From positions 930,001-994,000 of the forward strand of contig NZ_CP025422.1 of assembly GCF_002848265.1 (NCBI RefSeq): 64,000 nucleotides of DNA. The letters are read 5' to 3'. The notes under the pieces were generated by a model. It was given only the letters and a program-made list of their open reading frames with translations. It did no database searches and had not been told where the DNA came from. Below are positions 36,718 to 46,900 of this stretch, in pieces (position 1 is the stretch's first letter; the number at the start of each line of letters is the position of its first letter). This DNA is from Zhihengliuella sp. ISTPL4 (GTDB taxonomy: Bacteria > Actinomycetota > Actinomycetes > Actinomycetales > Microbacteriaceae). The translations under genes and the position numbers were made by a program.

Positions 36718-37626
36718 ATGAACCGCATCACCCTCACCCTTGTCACGGCCCTCGCCCCCGCCGCCTGGGGTACGACCTACCTCGTCACCACCGAGCTGCT
36801 CCCCGCCGGACACCCCCTTCTCGCTGGACTGCTCCGGTCGCTGCCCGCGGGTCTTCTCGCGGTGGCGCTCACCCGTCGTCTCCCGCGCGGCGCGTGGTGG
36901 GGGAAGGTCCTCGTCCTCGGAGGCCTCAACATCGGAGCCTTCTTCCCTCTCCTGTTCCTCGCCGCGGAGCGCCTGCCCGGAGGCGTCGCTGCGGCCGTCG
37001 CCGGCGCGCAGCCCCTGATCGTGCTGGGACTCGGGGCGCTGGTCCTCCGGGAGCGCATCCGACCGCTCGCCGCGACCGCCGCCGTCGCGGGCGCGGGCGG
37101 CGTCGCGCTCGTCGTCCTCGGCCCCGCCGCTGCGCTGGATCTCTGGGGGATCCTCGCCGCACTCGGGGGCGTGACGGCGACCGGCCTCGGGATGATCCTC
37201 ACCAAGCGCTGGGGACGCCCGGCCGGGGTCGGTCCGGTGGCGTTCGCCGGCTGGCAGCTCAGTGCCGGCGGCCTGCTCCTGCTTCCGCTGACCTTCGCTG
37301 TCGAGGGACCGATCCCACCCGTGGACGGCAGCGCCGTCCTCGGCTATCTCTGGCTCGCGACCGCCGGAGGGATCATCGCGTACACGCTCTGGTTCCGCGG
37401 CATCCAGAATCTGCCGGTGATCGTGCCAGGACTCCTGGCGCTGCTCTCCCCTGTCGTCGCGACCGTGCTCGGGGTGCTCGTCGCGGGTGAGAGCTTCACC
37501 GGCCTTCAGCTGGTGGGCATCATCATCACTCTCGCAGCCCTCACCGGCGGGCAGCTTGCCGCACGTCCGCGACGTACGTCAGCGACGACCGCCGAGCCGT
37601 CTGCTGCGCCGGTGCCGGCGCGCTGA
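36718..37626 (+). CDS. EamA family (DMT) transporter
   Basis: 302 residues with ten predicted membrane helices in two EamA repeats (about 5-135 and 145-285). PAAWGTTYLVTTELLP starts the first repeat. Family members export amino acids or metabolites; the cargo is unknown. Upstream, TTGGAC-N18-CACGCT-N6-ATG would be a leaderless start; GGAGG abuts the ATG at only one base, too close for usual Shine-Dalgarno use. Confidence 0.9.
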   Translation: MNRITLTLVTALAPAAWGTTYLVTTELLPAGHPLLAGLLRSLPAGLLAVALTRRLPRGAWWGKVLVLGGLNIGAFFPLLFLAAERLPGGVAAAVAGAQPLIVLGLGALVLRERIRPLAATAAVAGAGGVALVVLGPAAALDLWGILAALGGVTATGLGMILTKRWGRPAGVGPVAFAGWQLSAGGLLLLPLTFAVEGPIPPVDGSAVLGYLWLATAGGIIAYTLWFRGIQNLPVIVPGLLALLSPVVATVLGVLVAGESFTGLQLVGIIITLAALTGGQLAARPRRTSATTAEPSAAPVPAR

Positions 37627-37638
37627 CCGTGCGGGGGC

Positions 37639-39201
37639 TCAGCCCTTCCCGAACAGCTTCTGGATCTCCGCGAGGTCCGCCTCGGACGGCGCCTCGGCTC
37701 CCCCGCCAAGGCCGAAACCGGACCCGGTCGGCGCCGAGGAGGCCGCGAGACCGGCATTCTCCGCTGCGCGCTTCGCGGGGTTACCGGAGCGGGACCGGTT
37801 GCCACCGCCGCCCTTGCCCTTCTTGCCGCGCTTCGACGAGGCGCCAGGCTTGCCCATGCCGGGGACCGGGCCCATGCCGGGGATGTTCGGCGTGCCACCG
37901 CGGGCGACCGTCTTCATCATCTTCGCGGCCTGCTCGAAGCGCTGCACGAGCTGGTTCACGTCGGTGACGGTCATGCCGGAGCCGCGCGCGATGCGCAGTC
38001 GGCGCGAACCGTTGAGGATCTTCGGGTTGCGTCGCTCGATCGGCGTCATGGAACGGATGATGGCCTCGGTGCGGTCGATCTCACGCTCATCGAAGTCTTC
38101 GAGCTGCTGCTTCATCTGGCCCATGCCCGGGAGCATCCCGAGCATCTTCTTCATCGAGCCCATCTTCTTCATCTGCTGAAGCTGCTCGAGGAAGTCCTCC
38201 AGGGTGAAGGCCTCGTTCGCGAGCTTCTCCGCGACCTTGCGCGCCTCGTCCTCATCGAACGCCTGCTGGGCCTGCTCGATGAGGGTGAGGATGTCACCGA
38301 GGTCGAGGATGCGGCTCGCCATGCGATCGGGATGGAACGGCTCGAGGTCTTCCAGCCGCTCGCCCGTCGAGGCGAAGATGATCGGACGACCGGTGACCGA
38401 CGCGACCGACAGCGCCGCTCCGCCTCGCGCGTCACCGTCGAGCTTCGAGAGCACGACGCCGGTGAAGTCCACGCCCTCCTGGAAGGCCTTGGCGGTGTTG
38501 ACCGCGTCCTGACCGATCATCGCGTCGATGACGAAGAGCACCTCGTCCGGGTCGACGGCCTTGCGGATGTCGGCGGCCTGCTTCATGAGCTCCGCGTCGA
38601 CGCCGAGGCGACCGGCCGTGTCGATGATGACCACGTCGTGCTGCTGCCGTCGGGCGTGCTCGACACCGTCGCGCGACACCTTGACGGGATCGCCGACGCC
38701 GTTGCCCGGCTCGGGCGCGTACACGGTGGCTCCGGCCTGTTCCGCGACCACCTGGAGCTGGTTCACGGCATTCGGGCGCTGGAGGTCGGCGGCGACGAGG
38801 AGCGGGGTGTGACCCTCCCCTTCGAGCTGCTTGGCCAGCTTGCCGGCGAACGTCGTCTTTCCCGATCCCTGAAGGCCCGCGAGCATGATCACAGTCGGCG
38901 CGGTCTTGGCGAACTGCAGCCGCCGCTGCTCACCGCCGAGGATCTGCACGAGCTCCTCGTTGACGATCTGCACCACCTGCTGCGCGGGGTTCAGCGCCTT
39001 GTTGACCTCGTCGCCGAGAGCGCGCTCGCGCACCTTGGCGGTGAAGTCCTTGACGACCGCGAGCGCGACGTCGGCGTCGAGCAGAGCGCGACGGATCTCG
39101 CGCACCGTGCCGTCGACGTCGGCGGCGGTGAGCTTTCCCTTCGTGCGCAGGTTGCGGAAGGTGTCGGTGAGCCGATCGGAGAGCGTGCCAAAGGTAGCCA
39201 T
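37639..39201 (-). CDS. ffh: Signal recognition particle protein Ffh
   Basis: Binds signal sequences and 4.5S RNA and docks with FtsY. 520 residues: N domain, G domain with GLQGSGKTTFAGKLA, DTAGRLGVDAELM and TKLDGDARGGAALS, then a Met-rich M domain (KKMGSMKKMLGMLPGMGQM) and a Gly/Lys-rich tail. A TAGAAT box lies ten bases before the ATG, so the leader would be only a few bases. It is convergent with the EamA gene. Confidence 0.97.
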   Translation of the reverse strand: MATFGTLSDRLTDTFRNLRTKGKLTAADVDGTVREIRRALLDADVALAVVKDFTAKVRERALGDEVNKALNPAQQVVQIVNEELVQILGGEQRRLQFAKTAPTVIMLAGLQGSGKTTFAGKLAKQLEGEGHTPLLVAADLQRPNAVNQLQVVAEQAGATVYAPEPGNGVGDPVKVSRDGVEHARRQQHDVVIIDTAGRLGVDAELMKQAADIRKAVDPDEVLFVIDAMIGQDAVNTAKAFQEGVDFTGVVLSKLDGDARGGAALSVASVTGRPIIFASTGERLEDLEPFHPDRMASRILDLGDILTLIEQAQQAFDEDEARKVAEKLANEAFTLEDFLEQLQQMKKMGSMKKMLGMLPGMGQMKQQLEDFDEREIDRTEAIIRSMTPIERRNPKILNGSRRLRIARGSGMTVTDVNQLVQRFEQAAKMMKTVARGGTPNIPGMGPVPGMGKPGASSKRGKKGKGGGGNRSRSGNPAKRAAENAGLAASSAPTGSGFGLGGGAEAPSEADLAEIQKLFGKG

Positions 39202-39281
39202 GGTGCCTACGATTCTACGCGAGCGGAGCCTCCACGCTCAGCGCGGCACGGAGGCGACTCGCCGAAACCCCGCCTCGCTGT

Positions 39282-39340
39282 CGAGACCCCGCCCCGCAAG
39301 CGTGAGCACGCCGGGGCCTCGGCGCGAAACCGGGGTCTCG
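39282..39340. repeat. Intergenic inverted repeat
   Basis: CGAGACCCCG (39282-39291) is matched by CGGGGTCTCG (39331-39340), with related GAAACCCCG and GAAACCGGGG nearby. The gap is about 39 bp, so it may be a weak terminator after the TetR gene or a scattered repeat family. Confidence 0.45.
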
Positions 39341-39349
39341 CGAGGGCGG

Positions 39350-39937
39350 TCAGTCCCGCCAGGGCAGATCGTGCACGCGGGCGAGCGCTTCGCGGAGCAC
39401 GGACTCCGGGGTACCGCGCCCTGCGCCCTCTTCCGCCCACACGCGCAGCGCCGACATCACAGCGGCCGCCTGCGCGGCACCGAGTACATCCGCGCGCATG
39501 ACATCGATGCCCGCCGCGCACGCCGCCCGGGAGACCGCGGCCGAGAGGCGAGCCAGTCGGACCCCGGTGTCGCGCACCAGCTCATCCTCGAGCGCCATCG
39601 CCGCCGCGTTCCGCAGGGCCAGGGCCAGCGGATCGGGGGCGAAGTCCTGCACGATCCCCTGCAGGATGAGACGCACCCGCTCCCCCGTCGCTTCGCGGCC
39701 GAGATCGTCCAGAGCGGAGATCGCGACACCGATGCGTTCGTCGATGCCGGACCACAGGACGTCGCTCTTCGACGTGAAGTAGTTGAAGAAGCTCGAACGG
39801 CTGACCCCAGCCCGCTGCGTGATGTCGGCGATCGAGGTGGCGTCGTACCCGCGCTCGAGGAACAGCTCGCAGGCCGCTTCAGCGAGGGTCTCGCGCGAGG
39901 AGGCCTTCGGGCGGCCGGCGCGACCAGTCCGGTTCAT
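39350..39937 (-). CDS. TetR family transcriptional regulator
   Basis: 195 residues. N-terminal HTH in TSIADITQRAGVSRSSFFNYFTSKSD; the ligand-binding half is helical and not assignable. It is divergent from lipB across 87 bp; the gap holds TGGACGCAATCCA at 39988-40000, a possible operator. TACCGT lies six bases before the ATG, a leaderless signature. No adjacent transporter is present. Confidence 0.9.
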   Translation of the reverse strand: MNRTGRAGRPKASSRETLAEAACELFLERGYDATSIADITQRAGVSRSSFFNYFTSKSDVLWSGIDERIGVAISALDDLGREATGERVRLILQGIVQDFAPDPLALALRNAAAMALEDELVRDTGVRLARLSAAVSRAACAAGIDVMRADVLGAAQAAAVMSALRVWAEEGAGRGTPESVLREALARVHDLPWRD

Positions 39938-39987
39938 GCCTTCACGGTACCGCGCACAACACCGCACGCCCGACGAGGATGTATTGT

Positions 39988-40000
39988 TGGACGCAATCCA
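39988..40000. promoter_or_regulatory. Candidate TetR operator
   Basis: TGGA-CGCAA-TCCA, an inverted repeat with a 5-bp centre, sits between the divergent TetR and lipB genes. Symmetry alone supports it. Confidence 0.35.
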
Positions 40001-40024
40001 TGTATTCGAGGGAAGCGACGACGC

Positions 40025-40675
40025 ATGCTCGACATCCTCACTCCCGGCTTCATGCCGAACCCTGTCCCCTATGAAGAGGGCTGGGCCCTGCAACGCCGTG
40101 TGCACGCGGACGTCGTCTCGGGCGCACGGCCCGACACCCTCGTCCTGCTCGAGCACGCGGCCGTCTACACCGCGGGCAAGCGCACGGAGGACCACGAGCG
40201 CCCTCAGGACGGGACCCCGGTCATCGACGTCGACCGCGGCGGGAAGATCACCTGGCATGGGCCAGGGCAACTCGTCGGCTACCCGATCTTCCGGCTGCCG
40301 GAGCCCATGGACGTCGTCGCGCACGTCCGGCGTCTGGAGCGGATCCTCATCGAGGTGCTGCATTCGTTCGGCGTCGACGGTCACCAGGTCGAGGGACGAA
40401 GCGGCGTGTGGGTGCGCCGACCGCTCTCGGAGGACAAGGTGGCCGCGATCGGCGTGCGCGTGCAGCAGGGCGTCACCATGCACGGCTTCGCCATCAACTG
40501 CGACAACAGCCTCGCCCCTTTCCGTGACATCATCCCCTGCGGCATCACCGACGCCGGCGTGACCACCGTAAGCGAGGCGTCCGGCCGCGTCGTCGGACCG
40601 CTCGACATCGTCGACGCCGTGCAGGACTCTTTCCGCACCGCACACGCTTCCGACCTGACAGGAGTCCCGGCATGA
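40025..40675 (+). CDS. lipB: Octanoyltransferase LipB
   Basis: Transfers octanoate from acyl-ACP to lipoyl domains. 216 residues with [19 protein letters not shown], Lys in [10 protein letters not shown] and the acyl-thioester Cys in [22 protein letters not shown] lies about ten bases before the ATG. The stop overlaps lipA by ATGA. Confidence 0.95.
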   Translation: MLDILTPGFMPNPVPYEEGWALQRRVHADVVSGARPDTLVLLEHAAVYTAGKRTEDHERPQDGTPVIDVDRGGKITWHGPGQLVGYPIFRLPEPMDVVAHVRRLERILIEVLHSFGVDGHQVEGRSGVWVRRPLSEDKVAAIGVRVQQGVTMHGFAINCDNSLAPFRDIIPCGITDAGVTTVSEASGRVVGPLDIVDAVQDSFRTAHASDLTGVPA

Positions 40676-41661
40676 CCGCCGCACCCGAGGGGCGCAAGCT
40701 CCTCCGCCTCGAGATCCGCAACGCCGAGACCCCGATCGAGCGCAAGCCCGAGTGGATCAAGACCAAGGCCAAGATGGGTCCGGAGTACTCCGCCTTGCAC
40801 AACCTCGTGAAGAGCGAGGACCTGCATACCGTCTGTCAGGAAGCCGGCTGCCCGAACATCTTCGAATGCTGGGAGGACCGTGAGGCGACCTTCCTCATCG
40901 GCGGCTCCCAGTGCACGCGTCGCTGCGACTTCTGCCAGATCGACACCGGCAAGCCCGCTGACTACGACACCGACGAGCCGCGCCGCGTCGCCGAGAGCGT
41001 CCAGCGGATGAACCTCCGCTACGCGACGGTGACGAGCGTCGCCCGCGACGACCTCCCCGACACCGGAGCCTGGCTGAACGCCGAGACCGTGCGGAAGATC
41101 CACGAGCTCAACCCGAACACCGGCGTGGAGCTGCTGGCCAACGAGCACAACGCCGATCCCGCGTTCCTCGGCCAGATCTTCGACGCACGCCCCGAGGTCT
41201 TCGCGCACAACGTGGAGACCGTGCCCCGCATCTTCAAGCGCATCCGACCCGCTTTCCGGTACGAGCGCTCGCTGAACGTCCTCACACAGGCTCGCGATGC
41301 CGGACTCATCACGAAGTCGAACCTCATCCTCGGCATGGGAGAGGAGCCGGAGGAAGTCGTCCAGGCGCTGCAGGACCTCCACGATGCCGGGTGCGACATC
41401 ATCACCATCACCCAGTACCTCCGCCCGACGCCCCGTCACCTTCCGGTGTCGCGCTGGGTGAAGCCGGCCGAGTTCGTCGAGTTCAAGGAGGAGGCGGAGC
41501 GGATCGGCTTTCTCGGCGTCCTCGCCGGTCCGCTCGTGCGCTCCTCGTACCGCGCAGGACGGCTGTGGGCGCAGTCGATGACGTCCAAGGGACGGGAGAT
41601 CCCCGCTCACCTTGCGCACATCGCGGAGAGCGCCGACCTCGGCTTCGCGCAGGCGGTCTGA
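40672..41661 (+). CDS. lipA: Lipoyl synthase LipA
   Basis: Radical-SAM enzyme that inserts two sulfurs into protein-bound octanoate. 329 residues with both clusters: the auxiliary [13 protein letters not shown] and the radical-[14 protein letters not shown]; the C-terminal RSSYRAG serves as auxiliary-cluster ligand. Translationally coupled to lipB. Confidence 0.97.
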   Translation: MTAAPEGRKLLRLEIRNAETPIERKPEWIKTKAKMGPEYSALHNLVKSEDLHTVCQEAGCPNIFECWEDREATFLIGGSQCTRRCDFCQIDTGKPADYDTDEPRRVAESVQRMNLRYATVTSVARDDLPDTGAWLNAETVRKIHELNPNTGVELLANEHNADPAFLGQIFDARPEVFAHNVETVPRIFKRIRPAFRYERSLNVLTQARDAGLITKSNLILGMGEEPEEVVQALQDLHDAGCDIITITQYLRPTPRHLPVSRWVKPAEFVEFKEEAERIGFLGVLAGPLVRSSYRAGRLWAQSMTSKGREIPAHLAHIAESADLGFAQAV

Positions 41662-41671
41662 CGAGCGGCGG

Positions 41672-42172
41672 TCAGTCGGCGCTCATGACCGACTGCACGC
41701 TGCCGTCGGACCCGAGATTCACGAGCAGCACGTCGTCGGTGGCGCTGTCGTCGAGTGCGTACTCCAGGACGGCGAACGGTTCGGAACCGCCGTGCTCGTC
41801 GGCGAGGATCGTCATGCTCATCAGGCGCAGCGAGCGGATGATGTCCACCGCCGCGTCTCCGGACACGTCGATGAGGACGTCGGGGAGGTCATCGCCGAAG
41901 ACCTCCTGCTGCTGCAGGATGTACTCGGTCACCTCGCTCGTGCGGTCGTCCACTTCGGAGAGCATCCCGCGGCGCGCGGTCGCGTCCACGTTCTCCAGGC
42001 CGGCGATGAGTCCGGCAGCGATGTCGAGGGCGTCGGCGGAGACGTCGTCCTGGTCCGGAGCCGTCAGGTCCACGGTCACGCTCTGGTCGCCGAGCTCGAC
42101 CGTCTCCGACCAGAAGATCGAGCCGTCGGGGCCCGACGACAGCAGTCCGAAGTAGTCGTGTTCGATCGCCAT
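41672..42172 (-). CDS. Acidic cytoplasmic protein resembling DUF2004
   Basis: 166 residues, very acidic, no membrane segment. The start (EHDYFGLLSSGPDGSIFWSE) and the middle resemble DUF2004 proteins of unknown function. It lies between lipA and ftsY without an obvious link. No Shine-Dalgarno is evident. Confidence 0.65.
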   Translation of the reverse strand: MAIEHDYFGLLSSGPDGSIFWSETVELGDQSVTVDLTAPDQDDVSADALDIAAGLIAGLENVDATARRGMLSEVDDRTSEVTEYILQQQEVFGDDLPDVLIDVSGDAAVDIIRSLRLMSMTILADEHGGSEPFAVLEYALDDSATDDVLLVNLGSDGSVQSVMSAD

Positions 42173-42215
42173 AACGCTATGAAACCAGCCTGGTGCTCGG
42201 GGCGGTAGCCCTGTG

Positions 42216-43088
42216 TCAACCGACCAACGCCTGCACGAACACGTGCGGCGTGAAACCGGTCAGATCGTCGATGCCCTCGCCCTGCCCGAGGAGCTTGACC
42301 GGGATGCCCGTCCGCTCCTGAACGGCGAGCACGAATCCGCCCTTTGCCGAGCCGTCGAGCTTGGTGAGCACCAGTCCCGTGACCCCGGCGTGCTGCAGGA
42401 AGGTCTCCGCCTGCATCACCCCGTTCTGTCCGGTCGTCGCATCGAGGACCAGGAGCACTTCGCTGATCGGCGCCTGCTTCTCCACGACGCGCCGGATCTT
42501 GCCCAGTTCGTCCATGAGCCCGCCCTTGGTGTGCAGGCGTCCCGCCGTATCGATGATCGCGATCTCCATGCCTTCGCGCTTCGCATACTCGACGGTCTGG
42601 AAGGCGACGGAGGCCGGGTCCTGACCCTCCTGCTGCGGGCGGACGATCGCCGCTCCCCCGCGCTGCGCCCAGGTAGCGAGCTGGTCGACGGCAGCCGCGC
42701 GGAAGGTGTCGGCGGCGCCGACGACCACGCTCCGCTGGTAACCGCGGAGGAACTTGGTGAACTTCCCGATCGTCGTCGTCTTGCCGACGCCGTTCACCCC
42801 GACGACGAGGACCACGGCGGGCCGCTCGGTCAGCTTCAGCGTCGTGTCGAACTTCGCGAAGTGCTCCTCCAGCGTCTCCCGCAGCATGCGCTGGAGATCC
42901 TTCGGGTCGGTGGTGCGGTACTTCGCGACCTTGTCGCGCAGCTCCTCGACGATGCGCTCGCTGATGTCAGGGCCGAAGTCCGCCGTGATCAGCGCCGTCT
43001 CCAGGTCTTCCCACGTCGTCTCGTCGATGGTGGGCTTCACGAACATGCCGCGCAGCGCGCGACCGAGAGACCAGGACTTCTCTGCCAT
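42216..43088 (-). CDS. ftsY: Signal recognition particle receptor FtsY
   Basis: Receptor that releases ribosome-nascent chains to the translocon. 290 residues, an NG core with almost no acidic A domain: GVNGVGKTTTIGKF, DTAGRLHTKGGLMDEL, TKLDGSAKGG and a C-terminal GEGIDDLTGF. The short N-terminus (SLGRALRGMFVKP) may form the membrane-binding amphipathic helix. TAGGCT lies six bases before the ATG; its promoter shares a 28-bp gap with the next gene. Confidence 0.95.
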   Translation of the reverse strand: MAEKSWSLGRALRGMFVKPTIDETTWEDLETALITADFGPDISERIVEELRDKVAKYRTTDPKDLQRMLRETLEEHFAKFDTTLKLTERPAVVLVVGVNGVGKTTTIGKFTKFLRGYQRSVVVGAADTFRAAAVDQLATWAQRGGAAIVRPQQEGQDPASVAFQTVEYAKREGMEIAIIDTAGRLHTKGGLMDELGKIRRVVEKQAPISEVLLVLDATTGQNGVMQAETFLQHAGVTGLVLTKLDGSAKGGFVLAVQERTGIPVKLLGQGEGIDDLTGFTPHVFVQALVG

Positions 43089-43119
43089 GCGTCCAGCCTA
43101 CGGGTAGCATCCAGGGATG
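43086..43119. promoter_or_regulatory. Back-to-back leaderless promoters for ftsY and a hydrolase
   Basis: The two ATGs face away from each other across 28 bp. TAGGCT (minus, 43100-43095) and TAGCAT (plus, 43105-43110) each lie six bases before their start, with four bases between them. The -35 regions would fall inside the opposite coding sequence. Confidence 0.6.
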
Positions 43120-43794
43120 CACCGCGCGCCGCTCCCGCACCGGGTGTTCCTGCACGGCGCCGGGAGACGCGGTATCGCCGCTTGGCCCTCGCAGGATCCC
43201 GAGTCAGGCACCTTCCTCAGCTTCCCGCCGGACTCATCCATCAGCGCCCAGGCCGACGCGCTCGTCGCGAGCGAGCGTGACCGGAAGCCGAACCTGTTCG
43301 CCCACTCCATCGGCGCGGTGACCGCCGTCCGCGCCCTCGCCGACGGTCTGCGGGTGTCCGGCCTCGTCCTCGTCGAGCCCGCCCTGTACGACATCGCCCG
43401 TGGAGCGGCGCCGATCGAGCGTCATATCGCGGTGGTGACGGAGGCACGGGCGAGGGCGGCGGACGACGATCTCTACGGCTTCTGGTCGATCCTGCGCCCG
43501 CTCATGTTCGGCGGCCCGGCCACCCGGGAGCGCTGGGAAGACGAGCGAGCGGTCGCGCAGCGCTGGGCCACGACCAACCTTCCATGGGGACACGGCATCC
43601 GGACGCGTTCTCTGCACGGCGTCCCGATGCTCGTGGTCACCGGCGGCTGGAACGAGGAGTACGAGCTCATCGGCCGACGGCTCGTCGACGTCGGAGCCCA
43701 CCACGTGGTGCTCTCCGGGTTCGCTCACCGTCCCCAGGATCACCCCGACTTCCCCGCCGCCGTCGCCGCGTTCGAACGCTCCCTCGCGATCTGA
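43117..43794 (+). CDS. Alpha/beta hydrolase
   Basis: 225 residues. HGAGRRG-type oxyanion loop near the start, nucleophile elbow FAHSIGAV, a helical cap and a final His in SGFAHRPQDH. The acid residue is uncertain. Substrate unknown. Convergent with smc; the 126-bp gap between them shows no clear terminator. Confidence 0.82.
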   Translation: MHRAPLPHRVFLHGAGRRGIAAWPSQDPESGTFLSFPPDSSISAQADALVASERDRKPNLFAHSIGAVTAVRALADGLRVSGLVLVEPALYDIARGAAPIERHIAVVTEARARAADDDLYGFWSILRPLMFGGPATRERWEDERAVAQRWATTNLPWGHGIRTRSLHGVPMLVVTGGWNEEYELIGRRLVDVGAHHVVLSGFAHRPQDHPDFPAAVAAFERSLAI

Positions 43795-43920
43795 CCCGAT
43801 CCCGGTCCGCCTGATCACAGCCTCGGAGCCTGCACACGACACGCCGGACCCTTCCGGTGACATGCCGGGTGTGGGCGACGGTCTCCGAAGCTGTGCCCGG
43901 GCAGAGACGAGGTGCCGGAG

Positions 43921-46900
43921 TCAGACGGCGGCGGCAGCGCGGTCGCCGATGCGCTGACCGACCACCGCGGACACGCCGTCCTGGCGCATCGATACGCCGT
44001 AGAGCGCGTCGGCGATCTCCATCGTCCGCTTCTGGTGCGTGATGACGAGGAGCTGGGAGCTCTCGCGCAGCTGCTCGAAGACCGTGAGCAGCCGGCCGAG
44101 GTTCGCGTCGTCCAGCGCGGCCTCGACCTCGTCGAGGATGTAGAACGGGCTGGGACGGGCCTTGAAGATCGCCACCAGCAACGCCACCGCGGCCAAGGAC
44201 CGCTCGCCGCCGGAGAGCAGCGACAGCCGCTCGATCTTCTTCCCGACGGGGCGGACCGAGACCTCGATCCCCGTCGTCAGCATGTTCTCCGGATCCGTCA
44301 GCGAGATGCTGCCCGTGCCGCCGGGGAACAGCAGCGGGAAGACCTGGCCGAACGCCTCCTTGGTGTCCTCGAACGCGCTGGCGAAGATCGTCTGCATGCG
44401 CTCGTCGAGGTCGGCGATGATGGTCAGCAGATCCTGCCGGGTCTGTGTCAGGTCCGCGAGCTGCGTCGTGAGGAACGCGTGACGCTGTTCCAGGGCGGCG
44501 AACTCCTCCAACGCGAGCGGGTTGACCCGCCCGAGCTGGGCGAGCTTCCGCTCCGCGTCCGCCAGGCGCCGCTGCTGGATGCGGCGGTCGAACGGGATCG
44601 CGGTGTCGTCGAGCAGTTCGCCGTCGGCCGGCTCCACCCCGGGATCGCGCGGCACGAGCTGGTCCGGGCCGTACTCGGCGACGAGCACGTCCTCGTCCAA
44701 CGAGAGCTCCGAGGACACGCGCTCCAACAGGCTGTTCAGGTGGAGCTTCTTCTCGTGGATCTGCAGCTCCAGGCCGTGCACGCTCTCCGTGAGCCCGGCC
44801 AGTCGTTCCCGCAGTGACGCCTCCTGGGTACGGAGGGCGACGAGCTCCTCGTTCTGCGCGGACCGGGCGGCTTCCGCCTCCGCGAGCGCGACGCGGGCCT
44901 CGGTCACGGAACGATCGAGGGAGTCGAGGATGCGCGGCAGTTCCTCCACCACGCCGGATGCCGCCTCGCGCTGCGCCCGGCGGATGACGGCACGGCGGGC
45001 GGCCTCCGCGGCGGCGTCCCGCTCCTGCTCCCGTTGCCGTTCCAGCGCACTCACCCGCGACTGCGCCGCCCGGACCCGCTCGCGCAGGGTCTCGACCTCC
45101 AGACGCGCGCGCACCTCGCCCTCGCGGGCACGCTCCAGTGCCTCCAGCAGCCCATCCCGCGCCGACGCGTCGAGCACCGGACGGGGTGCGGCGACGGCGG
45201 CATCGAGCTCGGCCTTCGTGGCCTCCGCCTTCGCCTCCGCGTCGGCCACGGCCGCCTGCGCCTGCGCGAGCCCGGTCTCGAGGCGGTCGCACTCGGCGAC
45301 AGCCGCCTCGTGGCGCACGGTGACCTTATTAACCTGCTCCGCGTGCGTCGCGAGGGCGGCATCGTGCTCGCGCAGGGCGCGCAGCGCGTCCTTCGCCTGA
45401 CGCCGCGTCCCCTCCACCGCCTCGTCGGCGTCGATGCGCGCCTCGCGGAGGGAATCGACGACGATCTGGATCTCGGTGAGCCGCTCGGTCGCCGCATCCC
45501 GCTCCGCCGCGAGCTCGAGACGGGAGCGCTCTCCCCCGGACCCCGTGCGCAGCGTCTGTGCCGTGATGACGTCGCCGCCGGTCGTCACGATCGTGGTCGC
45601 GGTGTCACCTGCCGCGTCCAGAGCGCGCCGTGCCGCGCGAGCCGCGTCGAGGTCGTCGGCGATGAGCACGTGCGCCAGGATCCCGAGGATCCCGTCCGGC
45701 GCGGTCAACGTCTCCGTCGCGGCGATCACGCCGTCGACGGCCGGGGGTGTCGGCTGCTCCCTCGGGGCATCGGCGACCACGAAGTCGACCACGCCCCGGC
45801 GGCGCTCTGCGGCCTCCGCCGCGAGGATGAACGCATCCTCCGCGGAACCGACCAGCACACCCTCGGCCAGGGGACCGAGCACGGCCGCGATCGCGGCTTC
45901 GTATCCCGCCCGCACCTGCACGGCATCGCCGACGAGACCCCGGATTCCGGGACCGCCTTCCGCGACGATCTCGGCGGCACCTCCCGACAGCGACAGCGCA
46001 CTGCTCAAGGCGGCCGCCTTCGCGGTGAGAGCGTCGACCTCGCGCTCCGCGGCGTGCAGGCGCTCGCGCAGGCTCTCCCGTTCCGCCTCCGCCGCCGTCG
46101 CCGCGCGCTGCGCACTGTCATAGGCCGCGGTGTACTCGACCGCCGTGCCCTCGGGGGCCTCGGCGTCATCGATCGCTTCCAGGGCTTCTTCGGCCTCACG
46201 CCGCCGCGCGTGCGCGGCCTCGAGGGCGTTCTCCTGGCGGAGCACGGCGCCGCGGACGGCGGCCAGTGCCGATGCCGCCGCATCGGCGTTCCCGCGGAGT
46301 GAGGACAGTCGCATGTCGTACTCGGAGACGAGCGCGCTCTGCTCCGCGATGTCGACGTCGAGCGTGTCGAGCTCGGCGCGCGCATTCACGACCTCGCGAC
46401 TGGCGGCGGCCGCGGCGTCCTGGGCATCGCCGAGACCGGAGGAGATCGTCTCGATGTCCTCCTTCGCCTCGTCGATCGTCGCCTGCGTGACGGTCACGGC
46501 CGTCACGGCCGCGTCGTCCTCCTCGGAACCGAGGAGCGCGAGGCGCTGGTTGGCGAGCGTGTACAGGCCGCGCATCCGCTCCTGCACCTGTTCGAGCCCG
46601 AAGGCGACGCTGCGTGCCTCGTCGACGGCGATCGAGTTCTGGTTCTTCTCCAGACGAGCGATTCCGGCGCGCACGGTCTCGGCCTGGTCGGACAGCACGA
46701 GGCGCTCGGTGTGCCGCTCCTGCTCGGTCCGCGTGTGGTCGGCGAGGGCCGTGCGCAGCGCCACGACGTCGTCGGCGAACAGCCGGGCCTTGGCATCGCG
46801 CACGACGGCGGCGATGGTCTGCGCTTCACGCGCGATCTCCGCCTGGCGTCCGAGGGGCTTGAGCTGTCGGCGGATCTCCCCGGCGAGGTCGCTCAGACGC

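Noticed and set aside
39938..40684. Upstream extension of the TetR frame antisense to lipB
   Set aside because: The TetR start has a TACCGT box and a conserved N-terminus; the extension is the shadow of lipB.
43795..43920. Terminator between the hydrolase and smc
   Set aside because: The gap has only short scattered complementary bits and no convincing stem-loop.
43667..45292. A 541-codon minus-strand frame over the hydrolase and the smc 3' end
   Set aside because: Same strand as smc but in a different frame; SMC head motifs fix the real frame.
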